A program made the translations under genes and the position numbers. A stretch of 6,488 bases of DNA from Bacteroidota bacterium (lineage in GTDB: Bacteria > Bacteroidota > Ignavibacteria > UBA10030 > F1-140-MAGs086). Below are positions 1 to 5,126 of the stretch, in pieces. The DNA is taken from positions 1 through 6,488 of the forward strand of contig SXSO01000041.1 of assembly GCA_005792205.1 (NCBI GenBank). The letters are read 5' to 3'. Under the pieces are notes generated by a model. It made no database searches and had not been told where the DNA came from. It worked only from the letters and a program-made list of their open reading frames with translations. Numbering within the stretch: the stretch's first letter is position 1; every line of letters begins with the position of its first letter.

Positions 1-913
1 AAAAAATTTCAACTGTTTTTTCTCCAATATCCATTCCAATCATATTTTGTGGAATATTTTCAATATTCACATTTTCACGATTTGCTAAGTTATCAAATTT
101 ATCGGCAACAACAACATCTATAGGAAGTAAAATTTTTTTATTTTTTTTATTAGCAATATCAAGAATTTTTTGTGCTAATTCAATTTTATCAATCTCTAAA
201 AGAGATTTTCCAATTTCCAAATTTTGTGCTTTAAAAAAAGTAAAAATCATTCCACCACCAATTATAAGTGAATCAACTTTATCCAATAAATTTTCAATCA
301 CATCAATTTTTCCTGAAATTTTTGTCCCTCCAATTATTGCCAAATATGGTCTTTGTGGATTTGAAATTGCTTTACTTAAATATGTGATTTCTTTTTGCAT
401 CAAATATCCAGCAACAGAAGTTGAAATATATTTTGTAATTCCTTCAGTTGAAGAATGAGCACGATGAGCACATCCAAATGCATCATTTACATATATATCT
501 GCAAGTGATGCAAGTTGTTTTGAAAAGTTTTTGTCGTTTGTTTCTTCCTCTTTATAAAAGCGAAGATTTTCTAAAAGTAAAATTTCGCCAACTTGTAATT
601 TGGAAACTTTTTCTTCAACATCACTTCCCACACAATCGCTTACAAATTTGACTTCTATGTTTAGTAATCCAGATATTTTTTTTGAGATTGGAAACAAACT
701 AAACTCATCATTTCTTTTTCCCTTCGGTCTCCCAAGATGACTCATTAAAACTAATTTTCCATTCTCCTGTAAAATTTTTTTTATAGTTGGAAGTGATTCA
801 ACTATTCTTGTATCGTCACTTACAATTCCATTTTCAATTGGAACATTAAAATCAACACGAACTAAAACTTTTTTATTGTATAAAGAAACATCATCTATAC
901 TATAAAAACTCAT
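1..913 (-). CDS. pgk: Phosphoglycerate kinase, N-terminal 304 residues (C-terminus beyond the window)
   Basis: This is the cytoplasmic glycolytic/gluconeogenic enzyme that interconverts 1,3-bisphosphoglycerate + ADP and 3-phosphoglycerate + ATP. It reads from ATG at 911-913 leftward without a stop; 304 codons are present against a usual 390-415, so about 90 are missing. Visible signatures of the N-terminal, substrate-binding domain are VRVDFNVP (residues 18-25; Asp21, Asn23), DDTRI (33-37; Arg36), SHLGRPKG (58-65; His59, Arg62), ENLRFYKEEE (115-124; Arg118) and NDAFGCAHRAHSS (143-155; Arg151). The C-terminal nucleotide-binding domain begins with AIIGGTKISGKIDVIENLL (192-210), IGGGM (218-222) and IGMDIGEKT (292-300). 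The final glycine-rich ATP loop lies outside the window. All substrate-contacting residues expected in this part are present, so the enzyme should be active. It is divergent from the gene at 1052 and shares a 138-bp upstream region with it. No Shine-Dalgarno motif precedes the start. The identification is essentially certain. Confidence 0.97.
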   Translation of the reverse strand, partial: MSFYSIDDVSLYNKKVLVRVDFNVPIENGIVSDDTRIVESLPTIKKILQENGKLVLMSHLGRPKGKRNDEFSLFPISKKISGLLNIEVKFVSDCVGSDVEEKVSKLQVGEILLLENLRFYKEEETNDKNFSKQLASLADIYVNDAFGCAHRAHSSTEGITKYISTSVAGYLMQKEITYLSKAISNPQRPYLAIIGGTKISGKIDVIENLLDKVDSLIIGGGMIFTFFKAQNLEIGKSLLEIDKIELAQKILDIANKKNKKILLPIDVVVADKFDNLANRENVNIENIPQNMIGMDIGEKTVEIF

Positions 914-927
914 AAAAAATTATTTTT

Positions 928-957
928 CAAAAATACTAATTGTTTTTGTAAAAACAT
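928..957 (-). promoter_or_regulatory. Possible pgk promoter (Bacteroidota-type -7 box)
   Basis: On the minus strand TATTTTTG (935 to 928) fits the Bacteroidota -7 consensus TAnnTTTG and lies about 15 bases upstream of the pgk ATG. The expected TTTG-type -33 element is poor: only ATG occurs at the right distance (957-955, 19-bp spacer). In DNA this AT-rich, one half of a promoter is easily matched by chance, so this is a candidate only. Confidence 0.3.
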
Positions 958-998
958 TTTGTTTGTTTGAAACTATTAAAAAAAAGTTTGATATTTTT

Positions 999-1029
999 TT
1001 TACAATGATAAAAATTCTGCTTAAATTTG
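999..1029 (+). promoter_or_regulatory. Candidate promoter of the secreted-protein gene
   Basis: TAAATTTG at 1022-1029 matches the Bacteroidota -7 consensus TAnnTTTG exactly. TTTACA at 999-1004 lies 17 bp upstream and resembles a -35 box (5 of 6 to TTGACA). Transcription would start near 1035, leaving a leader of only about 15-20 bases before the ATG at 1052, with no Shine-Dalgarno sequence. The rest of 914-1051 is A/T-rich and shows no open frame, hairpin or operator-like repeat. The match is good but the base composition makes chance hits common. Confidence 0.45.
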
Positions 1030-1051
1030 TATAGAAATTATAAGCACTTTT

Positions 1052-3874
1052 ATGAAACTTTTTTTATGTACGATATTCTTTATTCTTATTTCTTTACAAG
1101 AAATTCATTCACAAGTTTTTGCTGATTGGGATTCTCTTCCTAAATATGAAAATTTGGGAATTGATTTTTCATCAAATGTAGTTGCAGATGGAAATGGAAA
1201 TGTGTATGTTGCAGGTTCAATCAAAGAAGCAACTACAACAGATAAAGATTGGATAATTTTAAAATATGATGCTTACGGAGAACTTGCAAATGGATGGCCA
1301 ATGACATTCCCAAACACTGGAAATGATTCAATATGTACAATGAAAATAGATGCTTTTGGAAATTTATATCTTACAGGAAAATATAGTTTTCCATCAGGTG
1401 GTGGTGGAAGGCAATCTGAATATTACACAATGAAAATAAAAGGAAGCACACAAGATATTTTTTGGAGTAGAAGATTTAGTTTGAAACTTGCTGCTGGTTT
1501 TGATCAACCAAATGGAATGGATATAGATAAAGATGGAAATGTTTATGTTACAGGAGAGAGTGAAAAAGATAATACAAATCAATTTTTAAATTTGGTTGTA
1601 ATAAAATACGCAAACACATCATCAGGAATTGATGAAGATACTTACGAATGGAAATACGAATATGACGGCGGAAATGGTTCTGATGGTGGAACAGCAATAA
1701 AAGTTACACAAAACGGAGATATATTTGTTGGAGGATATTCTTCTGGTGCTGGAACAAGTTTTGATTTTCTAACTATAAAATTAAATTCTATTGGTGAATT
1801 TCAATGGAAACAGTCATACGATGGTACAATACATTTGATTGATAAAATTATTGGACTTGTTGTGGATAGCAATAACGGTGTGATTATTACAGGAACTAGT
1901 CAAGCATCTACTGGAAACGACTTTAGAACTATAAATTATAGTAATAGCGGAACAACAACTTGGTCCAAAGGATATAATTATTTTGCAAAAGATGAGCCAT
2001 ACAAAATTACAATTGATAAGTTTAATTCAATTTATATTCTAGGAAAAAGTTTTCGTGGAGACCAAAAAGAAAATATTTTTTTGATAAAATATAATGGATC
2101 AACAGGTGATACACTTTGGACAAAGTCAATTAATGGAGGCCTTCCAAATGGAAATAATAATTCATATGATGCGGGAACTTCTATATTTGTTGGTTCTGAT
2201 AGTGCAATTTATGTGAGCGGATATGTTGTGGATTATTCTTTAAGTGGATATGCAAAAAATTTTATTTTACTGAAACTCAATTATACAAACGGAAGTGAGA
2301 TATGGAGAATTCGTTTTGATTCTACAAATACAAAAAATGAAATTCCATATGATATTTTTGTTGATAATTCAACTTCAATCTATATCACAGGAACTAAAGA
2401 AGTGGATTCTTTAAATACTGATATTATAGTACAAAAGTTTGTTCAAACTACATCAATTGCGGGACAAGTTTTTGATGATTTAGATGGAGATACTTTGACA
2501 AAAAGCGATCAATATCCATATCCAAATTTTACATTGAGAAGATATTCAACAAACGGACAATTTTTAGATTCAACTATAACTGATGCATTTGGATTTTATA
2601 GTTTCATAAAACTTGGAACTGCATCAAGCACATTTGATATTGAATGCGATTCTATTTTTCCAAGTTCGTATGCGGTTTTAGCAGGAAATGGTGGTGTATC
2701 TCAACAATCAATTGGAACAAGAACAATAAGAGTTAATATAGATTTTAATCTGCAAAAGGGAATTTCATTATCCAATAATTTTTACAATTTGAGAGATCCA
2801 AAATATTGTTCAGTCCCACAAGAAAGTTTAGTTATTGGAAAGGCAGTAAAATATAAATCAGGAAAAACACCAAAATCTAAACCAAACTGGATAAACATAC
2901 GAGATACAGTTTGGGTGAAAGCAAATTTATCTGCAACAAGTGGGCTTTTCATTGGAATTCAACAACCAATTCCAAACACAACTTATGGATATGTTTGGAT
3001 TGAAAAAAAATATAAAAATGGAATTTCAAAAGTAAAAAATGCTTCAAACGTTACAAAATTTTTACCAGATTCAAAAACAATTTTAAAAGGTGAACATAGA
3101 GGTTCACCTGCTTCTGCAAAAACTTTTCAGATTTATGGTGAAAAACCTTGGACAACAACGAAAAATAATGGAATGCAAAAAAATCCAAAGTATAAAAAAC
3201 ATATGAATCATCTTGTTGGAGAACTTATTGCACTCCGTTTTGGAATTATGGCAAGTGATTTAAAAGTAACTCCTGAAGGATTTGGAGATTTGATTTTTTT
3301 CGATAGCACAGATGTAAGTATCATTTATAATGGAAATTCAGTTTATGAAATTGCAAATATAATTGATACTGCTCTCACCTATTTTGATAGCACATTTGAT
3401 TTGAATTTGTTGGACTCAATTGCAAGTAAAATAAATACTGCATTTAAAGGAGCAACAGATACAATTTCAAGTACGCCACTTAAGGTTTTTGGAAACGTAA
3501 GATTGAAAGAAATTCCATTTATGGAAAAAGCACAAACGGGAAATACAAAACAAAGAACAAAGTATGAGAACGATAATTTGTCTTTATTTGTTTCAAGTTA
3601 TATGCTAAACCAAAATTATCCAAATCCATTTAATCCAAAAACGAAAATTTCATTTGAATTTTCTGAGCCAAGTTTTACAAATTTAAAAATTTACAATGTA
3701 TTAGGACAAGAAGTATTCAACTTTTTTGAAAATAAATTTTTTGAAGAAGGAAACTATAACATTGAATTTAATGGAGAAAACTTATCTTCAGGAATTTATT
3801 TCTACCGACTTTTTGGAGAAAATGAAAATCAAGAAAAATTTTCTTTCTCAAAGAAAATGCTTTTACTGAAATAA
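1052..3874 (+). CDS. Secreted SBBP-type beta-propeller protein with T9SS C-terminal sorting domain
   Basis: A 940-residue exported protein. Residues 1-20 form a signal peptide (MK, then a hydrophobic stretch, ending near IHSQ). Residues 42-463 hold eight repeats, 50-60 residues apart, of the form D-x-x-G-N-[VI]-Y-[VI]-x-G ... [IL]-K-[YL], the SBBP beta-propeller pattern. Residues 466-570 (SIAGQVFDDLDGD ... DAFGFYSF) look like an SdrD_B/Cna_B-type beta-sandwich. Residues 577-840 match nothing I recognise. Residues 853-940 are a T9SS type A sorting domain: NQNYPNPFNP, then LKIYNVLGQEV, then LSSGIYFYRL, ending KKMLLLK. In this family the CTD directs passage through the type IX outer-membrane machinery and is normally cleaved, with the product released or anchored on the cell surface. 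No catalytic motif is visible; the substrate or ligand is unknown, and adhesion or binding is only a guess. The ATG is chosen because it gives the signal peptide directly and follows a candidate promoter. The gene ends 26 bp before the prenyl synthase. Confidence 0.93.
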   Translation: MKLFLCTIFFILISLQEIHSQVFADWDSLPKYENLGIDFSSNVVADGNGNVYVAGSIKEATTTDKDWIILKYDAYGELANGWPMTFPNTGNDSICTMKIDAFGNLYLTGKYSFPSGGGGRQSEYYTMKIKGSTQDIFWSRRFSLKLAAGFDQPNGMDIDKDGNVYVTGESEKDNTNQFLNLVVIKYANTSSGIDEDTYEWKYEYDGGNGSDGGTAIKVTQNGDIFVGGYSSGAGTSFDFLTIKLNSIGEFQWKQSYDGTIHLIDKIIGLVVDSNNGVIITGTSQASTGNDFRTINYSNSGTTTWSKGYNYFAKDEPYKITIDKFNSIYILGKSFRGDQKENIFLIKYNGSTGDTLWTKSINGGLPNGNNNSYDAGTSIFVGSDSAIYVSGYVVDYSLSGYAKNFILLKLNYTNGSEIWRIRFDSTNTKNEIPYDIFVDNSTSIYITGTKEVDSLNTDIIVQKFVQTTSIAGQVFDDLDGDTLTKSDQYPYPNFTLRRYSTNGQFLDSTITDAFGFYSFIKLGTASSTFDIECDSIFPSSYAVLAGNGGVSQQSIGTRTIRVNIDFNLQKGISLSNNFYNLRDPKYCSVPQESLVIGKAVKYKSGKTPKSKPNWINIRDTVWVKANLSATSGLFIGIQQPIPNTTYGYVWIEKKYKNGISKVKNASNVTKFLPDSKTILKGEHRGSPASAKTFQIYGEKPWTTTKNNGMQKNPKYKKHMNHLVGELIALRFGIMASDLKVTPEGFGDLIFFDSTDVSIIYNGNSVYEIANIIDTALTYFDSTFDLNLLDSIASKINTAFKGATDTISSTPLKVFGNVRLKEIPFMEKAQTGNTKQRTKYENDNLSLFVSSYMLNQNYPNPFNPKTKISFEFSEPSFTNLKIYNVLGQEVFNFFENKFFEEGNYNIEFNGENLSSGIYFYRLFGENENQEKFSFSKKMLLLK
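1175..2440 (+). repeat. Eight degenerate SBBP-like beta-propeller repeats (protein level)
   Basis: Repeat units begin near residues 42, 97, 155, 215, 267, 317, 376 and 433 of the secreted protein. Examples of the core are DGNGNVYVAG, DAFGNLYLTG, DKDGNVYVTG, QNGDIFVGG and DNSTSIYITG, each followed 15-25 residues later by a strand such as IILKY, LVVIKY or FLTIKL. Early units keep the D-G-N turn; later ones (DKFNSIYILG, GSDSAIYVSG) have lost its Gly. The DNA units are diverged, so this is old duplication rather than a recent tandem repeat. Eight units suit a closed eight-bladed propeller, but blade boundaries were set by eye. Confidence 0.75.
3088..3109 (+). other. Perfect 8-bp inverted repeat inside the secreted-protein gene
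   Basis: AGGTGAAC (3088-3095) and GTTCACCT (3102-3109) are exact reverse complements separated by a 6-base loop. They encode the KGEHRGSPAS stretch near residues 679-688. The stem is half G+C, unusual for its surroundings, but no U-tract follows, so it is not an intrinsic terminator. One such hairpin in 6.5 kb could occur by chance. Confidence 0.4.
3608..3871 (+). other. T9SS type A C-terminal sorting domain
   Basis: This is the last 88 residues of the secreted protein. The three conserved blocks of the family occur in order: NYPNPFNPKTKISFEF (855-870), LKIYNVLGQEV (878-888) and LSSGIYFYRL (911-920), followed by a basic, hydrophobic tail. The NYPNPFNP form is especially common in Ignavibacteria and Chlorobi. 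It implies that the genome encodes a type IX secretion apparatus elsewhere. Confidence 0.93.
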
Positions 3875-3892
3875 TTTTCTAACTGAAATATT

Positions 3893-3914
3893 ACTTTTTT
3901 TTGCAAAAAAAAGT
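3893..3914. repeat. Perfect 22-bp palindrome across the prenyl synthase start codon
   Basis: The sequence is AC, eight T, GC, eight A, GT, identical to its own reverse complement, with its centre at 3903/3904. The inferred TTG start codon (3901-3903) ends exactly at the centre. It has no loop, so as RNA it would make only a weak A-U hairpin unless it opens, or it could pair between molecules. As DNA it is a rigid A/T-tract site that could bind a protein dimer or simply be chance in this composition. No direct evidence of function is visible. Confidence 0.6.
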
Positions 3915-4854
3915 TGAAGAAAATTATTTAGAAAGTATAAAAAATAAAATTCCAAAAACACTTTTTTCACAAATTCAATATGCAATTTCATTAGGAGGAA
4001 AAAAACTTCGTCCTAATCTTTTGTATTATTCATATAAAACAGTAAGTAAAAATAATTCCAAAATAAAATTTGAAGATGCCAAAACCTTTGCTTTAGCAAT
4101 TGAACTTCTACACAATTTCACGCTCATACATGACGATATAATGGATAATGCTAAAATTCGTCGTGGAAAAATTACTCTCTATGAAAAATTTGGAACAAGT
4201 TCTGCAATTCTTGTTGGAGATACAATTGTTTCACTTGCGTATGAAAAAATTTTAGAAACAAAAAATCTTGATGCAATAAAAATTTTTACAAAAAGTTTTT
4301 TAGACGTTTGTTGTGGTCAAGAGATGGATAGAAATTTTTCATTGAGTAAAAAAAATATTTCTCTTTCAAAATATTTTGAAATGATTAATCTTAAAACAGC
4401 ATCACTTATTTCAGCATCATGTGAAATTGGAGCGATTATTGCATGTGGAACTCAAAATGAAATTAAATCAATTACAAATTTTGGAAAAAATTTAGGAATC
4501 GCATTTCAAATTCAAGATGATATTTTGGACTTATATTCAAACGAAAATGTATTTGGAAAAAAAATTGGTGGAGATATTTTAGAAGAAAAACAAACTTATT
4601 TAACTGTAAAAACAAATGAACTTGCTACACTAAACGAAAAAAAATTGTTAAAAAAACTTTTTATTGAAATAAAAAAAACAAAATCACAAAAAAAAATTAT
4701 AGAAGTAAAATCAATTTTTGATAAATTGAAAATTGTAAAATATGCAAAATTAGATATTCAAAATTTTATGCAAAAAGCACTCAACCAAATTGAGCCAAAC
4801 AAAAAAAAATTACTTTTTAATTTTTCACAATCTCTTTTAAATAGAAAATTTTAA
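3901..4854 (+). CDS. Trans-isoprenyl diphosphate synthase (polyprenyl synthetase family, probably C15-C20 product)
   Basis: A cytoplasmic enzyme that condenses isopentenyl diphosphate onto an allylic diphosphate, feeding quinone, carotenoid or undecaprenyl synthesis. At 317 residues it has the usual family length. Seen in order: GGKKLRP (32-38); first aspartate-rich motif DDIMD (78-82) with Arg87-Arg88; GQEMD (139-143); Lys165 in LKTAS; and second aspartate-rich motif in FQIQDDILD (202-210), then GKKIGGD (219-225). All Mg2+/diphosphate ligands are present. The first motif is DDxxD, not the DDxxxxD of bacterial IspA, and Phe73 lies five residues before it, as in archaeal-type GGPP synthases; a C20 product is therefore inferred, not proven. 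The start is TTG: an in-frame TAA lies at 3880-3882, no ATG lies between, and the next in-frame ATG (Met81) falls inside the first aspartate-rich motif, while the next TTG (codon 41) would delete GGKKLRP. No Shine-Dalgarno is visible. Its stop overlaps the ptsH start by one base. Confidence 0.93.
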   Translation: MQKKVEENYLESIKNKIPKTLFSQIQYAISLGGKKLRPNLLYYSYKTVSKNNSKIKFEDAKTFALAIELLHNFTLIHDDIMDNAKIRRGKITLYEKFGTSSAILVGDTIVSLAYEKILETKNLDAIKIFTKSFLDVCCGQEMDRNFSLSKKNISLSKYFEMINLKTASLISASCEIGAIIACGTQNEIKSITNFGKNLGIAFQIQDDILDLYSNENVFGKKIGGDILEEKQTYLTVKTNELATLNEKKLLKKLFIEIKKTKSQKKIIEVKSIFDKLKIVKYAKLDIQNFMQKALNQIEPNKKKLLFNFSQSLLNRKF

Positions 4855-5123
4855 TGATAGAAAAAGAAGTTATAATTTTAAATCGTGCAGGAATTCACAC
4901 TCGTCCTGCTGCCTCAATTATAAAGGTTGCCTCAAAATATAAGTCAGAATTTTTTATTATAAAAGATGGAATGGAAATAAACGGAAAAAGCATAATTGGT
5001 GTAATGACACTTGCTGCTGAACAAGGAACAAAACTTTTACTTCGTTTCATTGGAATAGATGAAAACGATGCTGCAAATGACATGCTTACACTTTTTAATT
5101 CTGCATTTGATGAACCAAAATAA
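4854..5123 (+). CDS. ptsH: HPr, phosphocarrier protein of the PTS
   Basis: A small cytoplasmic phosphocarrier of 89 residues (family usually 85-90). It accepts phosphate from enzyme I on His15, in GIHTRPAA (13-20), with Arg17 as the conserved partner, and passes it to EIIA domains. NGKSIIGVMTLAAEQG (43-58) carries Ser46, the position phosphorylated by HPr kinase/phosphorylase in bacteria that have HprK, so ATP-dependent regulation is plausible; hprK is not in the window. The ATG shares its A with the TAA stop of the prenyl synthase (TAATG), a sign of translational coupling, which fits the lack of a Shine-Dalgarno. ptsI follows after three bases. An antisense open frame across this gene is a shadow. 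Identification is secure; whether it serves sugar transport or regulation only is open. Confidence 0.97.
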   Translation: MIEKEVIILNRAGIHTRPAASIIKVASKYKSEFFIIKDGMEINGKSIIGVMTLAAEQGTKLLLRFIGIDENDAANDMLTLFNSAFDEPK

Positions 5124-5126
5124 TTT

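Noticed and set aside
121..150. Possible frameshift in the T-rich tracts of pgk
   Set aside because: Reading from the start at 913, the conserved motifs on both sides (IGGGM and IGMDIGEKT) stay in one frame, so no indel is present.
448..651. A 67-codon plus-strand open frame
   Set aside because: It lies wholly inside pgk on the opposite strand, whose frame is conserved and continuous; the translation resembles no protein.
1394..1582. A 62-codon minus-strand open frame
   Set aside because: It is antisense to the propeller repeats of the secreted protein and has a low-complexity Ile/Phe/Ser-rich translation.
3875..3914. Intrinsic terminator after the secreted-protein gene
   Set aside because: The only inverted repeat is a loopless A/T palindrome overlapping the next start codon; there is no G+C stem followed by a U-tract.
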